Part shown: piece by piece, positions 8,631 through 17,052 of the stretch | Numbering within the stretch: the stretch's first letter is position 1 | Layout: the number at the start of each line of letters is the position of its first letter | Source of the DNA: Novosphingobium taihuense | Lineage (GTDB): Bacteria; Pseudomonadota; Alphaproteobacteria; Sphingomonadales; Sphingomonadaceae | Length of the DNA stretch: 64,000 bases | Assembly (NCBI RefSeq): GCF_007830315.1 | Contig: NZ_VLKJ01000010.1 | Coordinates: 1 to 64,000 of the forward strand | Direction: 5' to 3' | Notes under the pieces: generated by a model | The model's input: only the letters and a program-made list of their open reading frames with translations | What the model was told of the DNA's origin: nothing | Databases searched by the model: none | Translations under genes and position numbers: made by a program

Positions 8631-9187
8631 CAGATTTCCTCGACCGTCACGCGGTCGTTGGTGAAGACACAGACTTCCGCGGCCACCTGCATGGCGCGGC
8701 GGGCGATCTTTTCGGCGTCGTCTTCATAGTCGGTGAGCGCCTTGGCAGCGGCGAGTGCATAGTTTCCGCCCGATCCGATCGCGGCGATACCACCTTCGGG
8801 TTCGAGCACGTCGCCATTGCCTGTCAGGATCAGCATGGTCTCGGCATCGGCCACGATCATCAGCGCTTCGAGGTTGCGCAGGTACTTGTCCGTGCGCCAG
8901 TCCTTGGCAAGCTCGACGGCGGCACGCATCAGCTGGCCGCGATGCTGCTCCAGCTTGCGCTCCAGTCGTTCGAACAGGGTAAAGGCATCGGCAGTTGCAC
9001 CCGCGAATCCGGCAATGACCTTGCCATCTCCGATCCGGCGGACCTTGCGGGCGTTCGGCTTCATCACCGTGTTGCCCATGGAAACCTGACCGTCACCGGC
9101 TATGACGGTGCGGCCGTTCTTCTTCACCCCGATGATGGTGGTGCCGTGCCACTGGATAAGGCCGTGGCTCGCCCTGCTGTCGTCCAT
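8630..9187 (-). CDS. hslV: ATP-dependent protease peptidase subunit HslV
   Basis: A 185-residue proteasome-like peptidase that forms a double hexamer capped by HslU. The catalytic threonine is T16 in [13 protein letters not shown], exposed after removal of a 15-residue propeptide. [13 protein letters not shown] and the GNGDV and [13 protein letters not shown] segments are also family signatures. It is the first gene of the hslVU pair. Confidence 0.97.
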   Translation of the reverse strand: MDDSRASHGLIQWHGTTIIGVKKNGRTVIAGDGQVSMGNTVMKPNARKVRRIGDGKVIAGFAGATADAFTLFERLERKLEQHRGQLMRAAVELAKDWRTDKYLRNLEALMIVADAETMLILTGNGDVLEPEGGIAAIGSGGNYALAAAKALTDYEDDAEKIARRAMQVAAEVCVFTNDRVTVEEI

Positions 9188-9232
9188 CCCCGGGATATGA
9201 GGGGCGCGACGGCTATTTCAAGCGGCAGCCGA

Positions 9233-9724
9233 TCAGCTGCCGTTCGGACCGGTGCCGCCCGTAGGCTGACCTGCGCCACCCGGAATCGCACCGACGGCGC
9301 CGATGTTGCCGAACAGATCCTGGAAGAACGACCGGTCGCGGCCCAGCGTTGGCGTCTTGTCGCTCTCGGGCGAGAGGCGGACGACCTTTGTCATGCCTTC
9401 GCGGTTCAGCGAGGCGACATTGCCCTTGGCGTCAAAGTCGACCACGAGAATGGCCTGATTGTCGGTGCGGGGACGGTTGAACGGGCGCTGCTTGGTGTTC
9501 TGCGCGACGTAATACCAGGTCTGCTTGCCATAAGGGCTGGTGAAGGTCGGCCGGCCGAGCGTGCGTTCGACCGAGAGCTTGTTGTCCACGCCCGGCTGGA
9601 CGGTGGCGACCAGCGCTTCGTCGATGATGTAGCCGCGATGGTCCTTGATGCTGGCGCAGCCAGATGCCGCCACGCCCAGGGCGAGCACTGACGCACCCTG
9701 TACCAACAGCCGACTGTTCCGCAT
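9233..9724 (-). CDS. bamE: outer membrane assembly lipoprotein BamE
   Basis: A 163-residue lipoprotein of the SmpA/OmlA (BamE) family, part of the BAM complex that inserts beta-barrel proteins. A signal peptide ends in the lipobox ASGC, and the BamE core reads QPGVDNKLSVERTLGRPTF then TWYYVAQN. The C-terminal tail is Gly/Pro rich and longer than in E. coli. I prefer the ATG at 9724, which has GGAG 7 bp upstream, over a TTG at 9730. It is divergent from the next gene across about 200 bp holding promoters for both but no other gene. Confidence 0.92.
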   Translation of the reverse strand: MRNSRLLVQGASVLALGVAASGCASIKDHRGYIIDEALVATVQPGVDNKLSVERTLGRPTFTSPYGKQTWYYVAQNTKQRPFNRPRTDNQAILVVDFDAKGNVASLNREGMTKVVRLSPESDKTPTLGRDRSFFQDLFGNIGAVGAIPGGAGQPTGGTGPNGS

Positions 9725-9928
9725 TCGCAAACTCCGCTCTTCAATCTTTTGCCGTCATGCCCGTTTGCATCGGGAATGCACAGACTATATCGCCAACACC
9801 AATTGCAGGACCCTTAGGGTCCAATCGGAATTACCGCAATGCCGCCCGGCACCACTGCCCGCAAGCAGCCTGCTGGACGGCCCAGATTTAATCGGCCCTG
9901 AACGGGTCGAGCCTCAAGGATTGCCGCG

Positions 9929-10447
9929 ATGTCCATTCTTACCAAGCTGTTCGGTCGAAAGCAGGACGACCGTGCCGTGGCCCGCCCCCTGTGGCACCGC
10001 ACGGTCGAGATCGCGCGCGAAAAGGAGTGGTATCGCGACTGTGGCGTTGCCGACACGGTGGCCGGTCGATTCGACATGATCACGCTGATCCTCTCGGTCG
10101 TGCTGATCCGGATGGAGCGTGAGGCCGAACTTATCGAGCCTTCCGTGAGGCTTACCGAACTGTTTGTCGAGGACATGGACGGCCAGTTGCGCGAAAGCGG
10201 TGTGGGTGACGTGATCGTCGGCAAGCGGGTGGGCGAACTGATGAGCGTGCTTGGCGGCCGCCTCGGCGCTTATCGCGAAGCGCTGGCCGCGCGGGACGAG
10301 GAGATGATGGCGCAGGCGATCACGCGCAACGTTACCTTGCACGAGGGCACCGAACCGCTGCTCATTACCCGCCGCGTGCGGGCCTTTGCCGCCGGGCTGG
10401 ACCTCGTTCCCGCCCTCCGCGTTCTCGATGCGGAGATCGGGAAATGA
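9929..10447 (+). CDS. ubiquinol-cytochrome c chaperone family protein
   Basis: A 172-residue protein of the CBP3-like family (Ubiq_cyt_C_chap), which in mitochondria helps assemble cytochrome b of the bc1 complex. The family core WHRTVEIAREKEWYRDCGVADTV is split over residues 23-45, and the helical FVEDMDGQLRESGVGD lies in the middle. AAGGA precedes the ATG by 7 bp. The stop overlaps the start of the next gene (ATGA), so the two are translationally coupled. Function in this organism is inferred from the family. Confidence 0.88.
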   Translation: MSILTKLFGRKQDDRAVARPLWHRTVEIAREKEWYRDCGVADTVAGRFDMITLILSVVLIRMEREAELIEPSVRLTELFVEDMDGQLRESGVGDVIVGKRVGELMSVLGGRLGAYREALAARDEEMMAQAITRNVTLHEGTEPLLITRRVRAFAAGLDLVPALRVLDAEIGK

Positions 10448-10959
10448 CCATGGAATCAGAGTTTTCTCGCATAATCGACCTGCGCCAGATCAACGACGAG
10501 CTCATCGTGCTAGAGCCCACCGAGGCCGAGCGCAGGCGTCTTGCAGGACGTTTCCAACTCTCGGAGGTGAATGCCATGCAGGCGACCATCTCTCTGAGGC
10601 GAGAGGGGGACAAAGTGGAGGCAAAGGGCCATCTGAACGCCTCGATCGTGCAGCTCTGCGCGATCTCGGGCGAGGACTTTCCGGTCACCATCAGCGAACC
10701 GATCGCGCTGCGTTTCATCCCCTTCACCGGCGAACACACCCCCGACGAGGAAATCGAGATCACCGCCGACGATTGCGACGAGATCGAATACGAAGGCACC
10801 ACTTTCGATCTGGGCGAGGCGGTGGCGCAGAGCCTTGCGCTGGCCATCGATCCATTCGCCGAAGGGCCCAATGCCGACAAGGCGCGGGCCGAGCACAATC
10901 TGGCCGGTGATACCGGCTCTGGCGCGTTCGCTGCACTTGCCGCGCTGAAGAAGGGCTGA
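10444..10959 (+). CDS. DUF177 / YceD family protein
   Basis: A 171-residue soluble protein of the DUF177 (YceD) family. YceD-like proteins are linked to 23S rRNA accumulation and are normally encoded immediately upstream of rpmF. Here rpmF does not follow; a MATE exporter gene does. Family signs are the central HLNASIVQLCAISGEDF, in which the usual C-x2-C is reduced to one cysteine, the acidic DDCDEIEYEG, and LGEAVAQSLALAIDPF. The ATG overlaps the preceding stop codon by 4 bp. Confidence 0.85.
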   Translation: MTMESEFSRIIDLRQINDELIVLEPTEAERRRLAGRFQLSEVNAMQATISLRREGDKVEAKGHLNASIVQLCAISGEDFPVTISEPIALRFIPFTGEHTPDEEIEITADDCDEIEYEGTTFDLGEAVAQSLALAIDPFAEGPNADKARAEHNLAGDTGSGAFAALAALKKG

Positions 10960-10963
10960 GGTC

Positions 10964-12409
10964 TTGGCTCCACCACCCGGGCGGGGGCGCGATCTCACAA
11001 GCGGGCCGATCCTCAAGACGCTGGTCCTGTTCTCTGCGCCGACGCTGGCTTCCAACATCCTGCAATCGCTCAACGGGTCGATAAATTCGATCTGGGTCGG
11101 GCGGATGCTCGGCGAAGGCGCACTGGCGGCGACGGCCAATGCGAACGTGGTGATGTTCCTCGTCTTTGCTGCTGCCTTCGGCTTCGGCATGGCGGCGACG
11201 GTGAAAATCGGGCAGGCCTTTGGCGCGCGCGACGTTCTGGCAGCGCGGCGGACGTTCGGCTCTGCGGTCGGCTTCTGCGTTTTGCTGTCGCTGGTCGTGG
11301 GCACCATGGGCTGGGTATTCGCGCCCGAACTGCTGACCGCGATGGCCGCGCCGGGCGAGACATATGTCTATGCGTTGACCTACCTGCGGGTGATCTTCGT
11401 TGCCATGCCTGCCTCGATGATAACGGTCATGTTGGGCATGGGCCTGCGCGGCGGGGGCGATGCTGCGACACCGCTCAAATTCATGATCCTCTCGTCAATT
11501 CTGGACGTGATCCTCAACCCGCTGCTGATCGGTGGCTTCGGCCCGATACCTCCCTTGGGCATCGCAGGCGCGGCGCTCGCGACTGCGATTGCCTCGTTCG
11601 TGTCGATGGCGGGGATCGTTGCCTACGTCTATGCCAAGGACCTCCCACTGCGCCTGAAGGGTGCAGAACTCGCGTGGCTCTGGCCCCGTCGCGATGAGCT
11701 TGGCTACATCCTGACCAAGGGCCTGCCGATGGGCGCACAGATGCTCGTGATCTCCGCGGCCGGAATTATCGTCATCGGCCTCGTCAACCGCGAGGGCCTG
11801 CTGGTCAGCGCAGCCTATGGCGCGGCGCTGCAGCTTTGGACCTATCTTCAGATGCCAGCGATGGCCATCTCGGCAGCGGTCAGCGCCATGGCCGCACAAG
11901 CCATCGGTGCGGGACTGGACCAGCGTCTGGGCAAGATTTCGCGCTCGGGTGTCCTTCTCAACCTGTCGGTCACCGGAGCGCTCTGCGCCTTGATCCTGCT
12001 GTTCGATCGGCCTGCGCTGGAGCTGTTCCTCGGCTCGGCCAGCCCGTCGGTCGACGAGGCGCGGCACATCCAGTTCCTGGCGAGCTGGAGCTACGTGCTG
12101 TTTGGCGTGACCATGGTTCTGTTCGGGACGATGCGCGCAGGCGGCGTGGTCTGGACGCCGCTGATCATCCTTGCGATCGCGATGTATCCGGTGCGGCTGG
12201 GCTTCTATTATGCGTTCTATCCGCGGCTTGGTGCCGACGCACTGTGGCTGGCCTTCCCGGTCAGTTCGGCTGTGGCCGTGGTGCTGGCTGTCTATGCCTA
12301 TCGCCAGCCCGCGTGGCGCGATCGGGCCCGCGCGGTTCCCGACGAAGAGTGCGAAGAGGAAACACATGCGGACGCTGACTGCGCCGGTCGCATGTCTCCA
12401 AGCATGTAG
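10964..12409 (+). CDS. MATE family efflux transporter
   Basis: A 481-residue inner-membrane protein with about twelve hydrophobic helices in two related halves, of the multidrug and toxic compound extrusion family (NorM/DinF-like). Such proteins expel cationic drugs or metabolites in exchange for Na+ or H+. Typical segments are LFSAPTLASNILQSLNGSIN near residue 23 and MGLRGGGDAATPLKFM about residue 154. It starts with TTG 4 bp after the DUF177 stop, with GAGG just upstream. Substrate unknown. Confidence 0.88.
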   Translation: MAPPPGRGRDLTSGPILKTLVLFSAPTLASNILQSLNGSINSIWVGRMLGEGALAATANANVVMFLVFAAAFGFGMAATVKIGQAFGARDVLAARRTFGSAVGFCVLLSLVVGTMGWVFAPELLTAMAAPGETYVYALTYLRVIFVAMPASMITVMLGMGLRGGGDAATPLKFMILSSILDVILNPLLIGGFGPIPPLGIAGAALATAIASFVSMAGIVAYVYAKDLPLRLKGAELAWLWPRRDELGYILTKGLPMGAQMLVISAAGIIVIGLVNREGLLVSAAYGAALQLWTYLQMPAMAISAAVSAMAAQAIGAGLDQRLGKISRSGVLLNLSVTGALCALILLFDRPALELFLGSASPSVDEARHIQFLASWSYVLFGVTMVLFGTMRAGGVVWTPLIILAIAMYPVRLGFYYAFYPRLGADALWLAFPVSSAVAVVLAVYAYRQPAWRDRARAVPDEECEEETHADADCAGRMSPSM

Positions 12410-12418
12410 AGCGTCAGA

Positions 12419-14110
12419 TCAGCGGCTCTGCGCGCGCCAGCGCTGCACGGTGCGTTCGACTGCCAGTTCCTCGCCGCCGCTCTTGCTCCACAATTCGTAA
12501 AACGAGGGGTCGTTCGACGCCGGGCGCTTGATCGCCTCAAGTTCATCGAACGAAACGCGCATGGGGATCGACACGCCTTCGCCCGAGATGATGCATTCGC
12601 GATTGCGCAGCGCCGAGATCGTATCGACAAAGCCGCGCGCACCTTCGGGCATGGCGGCCTTGACGAAGGCCTGGTCGCGCTCGTTGTTGAGGCGCATCGC
12701 GATGATCGTGCCGCACTGCGACAGCACGCCTTCGGCAAGGTCGGACGGGCGCTGCGTGATCAGGCCGAGCGAGACGCCGTACTTGCGGCCCTCCTTGGCG
12801 ATGCGCGAAAGGATGCGACCGACCGAGGAGCCATCAGAGTTCTTCTCGCTCGGCACATAGCGGTGCGCTTCCTCGCAGACCAGCAAGACCGGCCGCGTCT
12901 CCTCGTCGCGCGCCCAGATCGCATAGTCGAACACGAGGCGGCTGAGCACAGCGACGACGGTAGTGGTGATTTCGGAAGGAACGCCCGAAACGTCGATGAT
13001 GGAGATCGGCTTGCCATTGGCGGGCATGCGGAAGATCTTCGAAATGAACTCCGCCATCGTATCGCCTACGAGCATGCCCGAAAACATGAACTGGTAACGC
13101 GGATCGCTGCGTATTTCCTCGATCTTGGTCTTGAGCCGCATGTAGGGGATCGAGTTGGTGCCCTTGTCGAGCCGGCCCATCTCGTTCTGCAGCACGTTGA
13201 GCAGATCGGAGAGCAGATAGGGAATCGGCGAATCGACGGTAATCTTGCCGATCTGTTCGGCGAGGCGATTGCGCTGGCGGGCAGCGAGCAGGCACTTGGC
13301 GAGAATATCCTGATCGACCTGCCGTTCGGCCCCTTGCGCGGTCACGAAGACTTCGCAGTGTTCCTCGAAGTTCATCAGCCAGTAGGGCATCTGCAGGTTT
13401 GACACGTCAAGCAACTGCCCGGTCACGCGGAAAGCGCTGGCATATTCGCCGTGCGGGTCGATCATCACGATGTGGCCGGCCGGCGCCATCTCGCAAATAC
13501 GGTGCAGTATCAGCGCAGCGGCGGTGGACTTTCCGGTGCCGGTCGAACCGAGCAGGGCGAAGTGCTTGCCAAGCAGCGCATCGACATAGAGCCCCGCGCG
13601 GATGTCGCGGGTGGGAAACACGGTGCCAATGGACATGTTGGTGCGCCCGTCGCTGGCGTATATCTGGCGCAAGTCGTTGCTGGTTGCAGGATAGACCAGC
13701 GCTCCGGGTACAGGATAGCGCGTGACGCCGCGACGGAAACCGTAGATCTTGCCGGTCAGGCGCTCCTCTTCACCTTCACCGAGGAAATCGATCTGCGCGA
13801 CAATGCCGCCATCAACGCTCGTATCCTGCCGCTGCGTGCGCACGCTGGCGAGGAGCCAGGAGTTGCCAACGCGGATCTTTATCTGGCTGCCGACCTTGCC
13901 CGAAAGCGAAACCGATGGATCGAGATCGCTGGAGCACTGCTCGAGTCGGCCAAGGTCGAGAGCAATGGCAGAGCTTGAGCCGGCGATTTCGCGGACTTGG
14001 CCGATCGGGTGCCGCGCGTTTTCCGACACTACGAAAGCGGTGCGAGGATCGACGCCATCTTCGCCGATCGCCGCGGCAGGGACGAAACTCTGCATACCCA
14101 TGTCGGACAT
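12419..14110 (-). CDS. HerA-like ATPase (DUF87)
   Basis: A 563-residue ATPase of the HerA/FtsK superfamily. An N-terminal HAS-barrel-like region is followed by DUF87 with Walker A GSTGTGKST near residue 190, HIVMIDPHGEY just after it, a Walker B in PVLLVCEEAHRYVP, and the sensor-like LITQRPSDLAEGVLSQC. HerA forms hexameric rings that translocate DNA and usually works with the nuclease NurA. No nurA is beside it here, and stand-alone bacterial HerA proteins are also found in defence systems, though nothing around this gene supports that role. ATG at 14110 is chosen; a GTG lies one codon earlier. Confidence 0.85.
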   Translation of the reverse strand: MSDMGMQSFVPAAAIGEDGVDPRTAFVVSENARHPIGQVREIAGSSSAIALDLGRLEQCSSDLDPSVSLSGKVGSQIKIRVGNSWLLASVRTQRQDTSVDGGIVAQIDFLGEGEEERLTGKIYGFRRGVTRYPVPGALVYPATSNDLRQIYASDGRTNMSIGTVFPTRDIRAGLYVDALLGKHFALLGSTGTGKSTAAALILHRICEMAPAGHIVMIDPHGEYASAFRVTGQLLDVSNLQMPYWLMNFEEHCEVFVTAQGAERQVDQDILAKCLLAARQRNRLAEQIGKITVDSPIPYLLSDLLNVLQNEMGRLDKGTNSIPYMRLKTKIEEIRSDPRYQFMFSGMLVGDTMAEFISKIFRMPANGKPISIIDVSGVPSEITTTVVAVLSRLVFDYAIWARDEETRPVLLVCEEAHRYVPSEKNSDGSSVGRILSRIAKEGRKYGVSLGLITQRPSDLAEGVLSQCGTIIAMRLNNERDQAFVKAAMPEGARGFVDTISALRNRECIISGEGVSIPMRVSFDELEAIKRPASNDPSFYELWSKSGGEELAVERTVQRWRAQSR

Positions 14111-14205
14111 CACGCTGAAAACCTCTCGGCCGGAACTGGCGAATGGTTACCGATTAGTGCTTTCAGGTTAAAAACGACTGAACCCTCGGAATATTGCCCT
14201 TTCGT

Positions 14206-14979
14206 TCACACCAATGCGAAGAGGCGTCCGGCTATCCAGCCCATGGCGACCGAGACGATCACCGCGAACAGCCCATAGAGCCACCCGTTGCGATCGGCAG
14301 CCACGGCAACGAAGCGTTCGAAGCCTTCCTTCTTCACCTCGACCCGGGTGATCGCCGAGGCGACCACCTTGCCGCCGCGGATGGCGAAGGTTTCGGCCGT
14401 GTAGGTCCCGGTCTGCACGCTCGAGGGCAGGCTGATCCGTGCCTGATAGAGCACCTGCCCGCTGATCTTCACGCTGCCCTGGTCCTCACGGTAGAGCCCC
14501 TGTCGGCGCATGAGATCTACCAACCCTGCGGAAAAGCGCTGCTGTTCACGCGGCTCGATCACGCCGATGGGCGAGAGCTGCAGCCACTTGAGGCCAAGCT
14601 CATAGATCGCGGCGGTCTTGTCATCGACGATCTTGGCAATGGGTCGGGACGAGGCGACTGCGAAGTAGCTGGGAGCGGAGCGGAATTCGAGCGAATCGGC
14701 ATTGATCCACATGCCGGCAATCTTCTGCTTTTCGCGCAGGACAATGGACTGCACCGGGCCTTCGAGCACGACGACGATGTCATAATCCTGCGCCGCGCGG
14801 CTGCCTTCGGGACTGAGGACCGCGCCGAACAGCAGCAGATCGGCCCCGGTGAACCCCTGCCGGACCTGAATTTCGTGCTGCGAGATTTCGGGCACAAGGA
14901 TGGGATCGCGCGCGCCGGTGAGGAGCAGGCACGCCAGCAGGACCAGCAATCGCCATGGGCTGCGACTGGCGACGGTCAT
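14206..14979 (-). CDS. TIGR02186 family membrane protein
   Basis: A 257-residue protein with a signal peptide or N-terminal anchor (LLVLLACLLLTGA), a long extracytoplasmic beta-rich region, and a single C-terminal transmembrane helix (LYGLFAVIVSVAMGWIAGRL). This matches the alphaproteobacterial family TIGR02186. Its function is unknown, but it is regularly paired with a TauE/SafE exporter gene, and here its ATG overlaps the stop of that gene (ATGA). A role in the same transport process is therefore likely. Confidence 0.85.
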   Translation of the reverse strand: MTVASRSPWRLLVLLACLLLTGARDPILVPEISQHEIQVRQGFTGADLLLFGAVLSPEGSRAAQDYDIVVVLEGPVQSIVLREKQKIAGMWINADSLEFRSAPSYFAVASSRPIAKIVDDKTAAIYELGLKWLQLSPIGVIEPREQQRFSAGLVDLMRRQGLYREDQGSVKISGQVLYQARISLPSSVQTGTYTAETFAIRGGKVVASAITRVEVKKEGFERFVAVAADRNGWLYGLFAVIVSVAMGWIAGRLFALV

Positions 14980-15890
14980 AGCGGCACCACCGTGTAGATC
15001 TCGTCAGGACGGTAGCCAAGGCCGAGGGCCATGCGCAGGGCAACGGCGAGTACGATCACCGCGAGGATCAAGCGCAATTGTTCCGGCTTGGCCTTCTGCG
15101 CGAAGAAGGTGCCGAGTTGGGCCCCGGTAACCGAGCCCACAAGCAGCAGTCCTGCCAGGACGATGTCCACCGCCCGCGTCGTGAGCGCGTGCATCATCGT
15201 GGTGACCATGGTGACGAACAGGATCTGGAACAGAGAGGTGCCGACGACCACGTTCACCCCCATGCCGAGGATGTAGAGCATGGCCGGCACAAGGATGAAC
15301 CCGCCGCCGATACCCATGAGCATGGTGAGAATGCCGGTCGCCATGCCGAGCAGCAGTGGCGCGAGCGGCGAGATATAGAGGCCCGAGCGATAGAACCGCC
15401 AGCGCAGGGGCAGGCTTGCCACCAGCGGATGGTGGCGGCGCTTGCGGGCCGGCAGGGGGACGCCCGCCCGTTGCGCGCGAAGGGCAGTGATGCTCTCGTG
15501 CGCCATCAGCCCGCCGATCCCGCCGAGCATCAGGACGTAGAGGATGTTGATCACCGTATCGATCTGGCCGAGCGCCTGGAGCAGGCGGAACAGCAGCGAG
15601 CCGATCCCGGTGCCGATCACGCCGCCTGCCACCAGCACTGCGCCGATGTGGTAATCGATCCCGCCGCGCCGCGCCTGGGCGAAAGCGCCCGAGACGCTGG
15701 CACCGGTGACCTGGCTGGCGGCCGAGGCGGCAGCGACGGTGGGGGGCACGCCGTAGAAGATCAGCAGGGGCGTCGTCAGGAAGCCACCGCCAACGCCGAA
15801 CATCCCCGAAAGCAGCCCGGTGAGGGCGCCAAGGCCGATGATGACCAGACCGTTGACCGACAGGTTCGCGATGGGGAGATAGACGTCCAT
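14976..15890 (-). CDS. TauE/SafE family anion exporter
   Basis: A 304-residue polytopic membrane protein of the TauE/SafE family, commonly exporters of sulfite, sulfoacetate or related organosulfur anions. Family signs are two glycine-rich repeats: LSGMFGVGGGFLTTPLLIF near residue 25 and LTMLMGIGGGFILVPAML in the second half. I place the start at 15890 (protein begins MDVYLPIANL) rather than at an upstream codon 39 bp earlier, whose extra residues are not family-like. It overlaps the TIGR02186 gene and lies 76 bp downstream of the NfrA-like gene on the same strand. Confidence 0.88.
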   Translation of the reverse strand: MDVYLPIANLSVNGLVIIGLGALTGLLSGMFGVGGGFLTTPLLIFYGVPPTVAAASAASQVTGASVSGAFAQARRGGIDYHIGAVLVAGGVIGTGIGSLLFRLLQALGQIDTVINILYVLMLGGIGGLMAHESITALRAQRAGVPLPARKRRHHPLVASLPLRWRFYRSGLYISPLAPLLLGMATGILTMLMGIGGGFILVPAMLYILGMGVNVVVGTSLFQILFVTMVTTMMHALTTRAVDIVLAGLLLVGSVTGAQLGTFFAQKAKPEQLRLILAVIVLAVALRMALGLGYRPDEIYTVVPL

Positions 15891-15966
15891 TGCCGTGCTG
15901 ACGCTAGGCCGCGCAGGCCATGCCAGCAACCCCGCACGGGCGCATGAGTTGCAAAAAGCTGTGCCT

Positions 15967-17052
15967 TCAGAAGGCGGACGTCACGGTTATGGCCGGGCCA
16001 CTGTCGGGGCGGGCATTTCCGGCAAGGCGGAAACGCCAGTCGAGCGCGACGCGGCTCGGCCCGGCCAAGCGTCCGGGTTCGATGCGGAAAGACAGGCGCG
16101 GGCCTGCATCGAGGCGGACAGCGCCCTCCTGTCCGCCTGCCCAGACGCCCGCGCCGACCCTCAGATCGTTGTTGCGCGGCACCACGCCGCGCAAGGGCCG
16201 GTCGAGCAGGGCCTGCGCATCGAAGAACGGCGTTGCGCCCCGCCCTCCGGCATAGCCCGCCTGTCCATAGGCTTCGGCGCGAAAGCCGAGCGGCAGGCGT
16301 CGCCATGGCAGTTCGGTAATCACTGTCGCCACCGGACGCACCTGCATCGGCGAGGCCTTGGTGTCCTGCAGGCGTGCTTCGACGAGAACCCGCAACGGAA
16401 GCTTGCGCACCGGGCGCATGCCGAAGCCTAGAGCTACCTCGCGATCCTGCCCGGGAGCGTTGATGGCGAGCGAGGTGCGCAAGTAGGCGTAGGACGAGCC
16501 GACCTCGCCCTTGCCGAGACGGTAGCGCACGATCGCGCCTGCCTGGCTTGCGCCATAGGACGCAGCGCCGGGGGCCTGCGCCGCATCGCCGCTGCCTGCG
16601 CGCATGAGCACCCAGTTCTCGCCGCTCCAGCGCGGATCGTCTTTTGCCACGAGGGGCTCGTAGAATTCGTCGTCCGGCTTTGGCGTGGACGCAAGCTGGC
16701 GATACGGTGGGATCGCCGGTGCATGTGCGGGCTTCAGCATGTTGGCCTGCAACACGAACTGCTGCGGCCAAGGCATCGCTGGCATTGCCACATACGCGGA
16801 ATTCTGCGCTTCAGAACGGAGACCGGGCGCGCGTGCTGCGGCCGATCGGCGGGCGGGGGTGAGATGCCTTCGGACGGTGGAGCCGGGTGTTGCAGATGGG
16901 GGCGCATCAGCCACTGCAAGCAAAGCGTTGGAAGTGCCTTCGGGCTCAGTCGGAGTTTCCCACATCGCGATCCGCCAGGCAGTCCATCCGACGAAAAGAA
17001 GGCCGAGCGCGAGCAGCGGCTGGCCGCGCCGGTTGGACGCGGGCGGTGCCAT
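15967..17052 (-). CDS. NfrA-like C-terminal domain protein, predicted beta-barrel
   Basis: A 361-residue protein with an N-terminal hydrophobic segment (LLALGLLFVGWTAWRIAMW, about residues 13-31), a proline/alanine-rich linker, and a C-terminal region of alternating hydrophobic strands ending in ITVTSAF. The strand region resembles the C-terminal domain of NfrA, the outer-membrane partner in phage N4 reception; AGVWAGGQEGAVRLDAGP and the final aromatic residue fit an outer-membrane barrel. The E. coli protein is much longer and has TPR repeats, absent here. Its ATG overlaps the stop of the NfrB-like gene (TGATG). The open frame extends further upstream but only inside nfrB. The assignment is moderately sure. 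Confidence 0.65.
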   Translation of the reverse strand: MAPPASNRRGQPLLALGLLFVGWTAWRIAMWETPTEPEGTSNALLAVADAPPSATPGSTVRRHLTPARRSAAARAPGLRSEAQNSAYVAMPAMPWPQQFVLQANMLKPAHAPAIPPYRQLASTPKPDDEFYEPLVAKDDPRWSGENWVLMRAGSGDAAQAPGAASYGASQAGAIVRYRLGKGEVGSSYAYLRTSLAINAPGQDREVALGFGMRPVRKLPLRVLVEARLQDTKASPMQVRPVATVITELPWRRLPLGFRAEAYGQAGYAGGRGATPFFDAQALLDRPLRGVVPRNNDLRVGAGVWAGGQEGAVRLDAGPRLSFRIEPGRLAGPSRVALDWRFRLAGNARPDSGPAITVTSAF

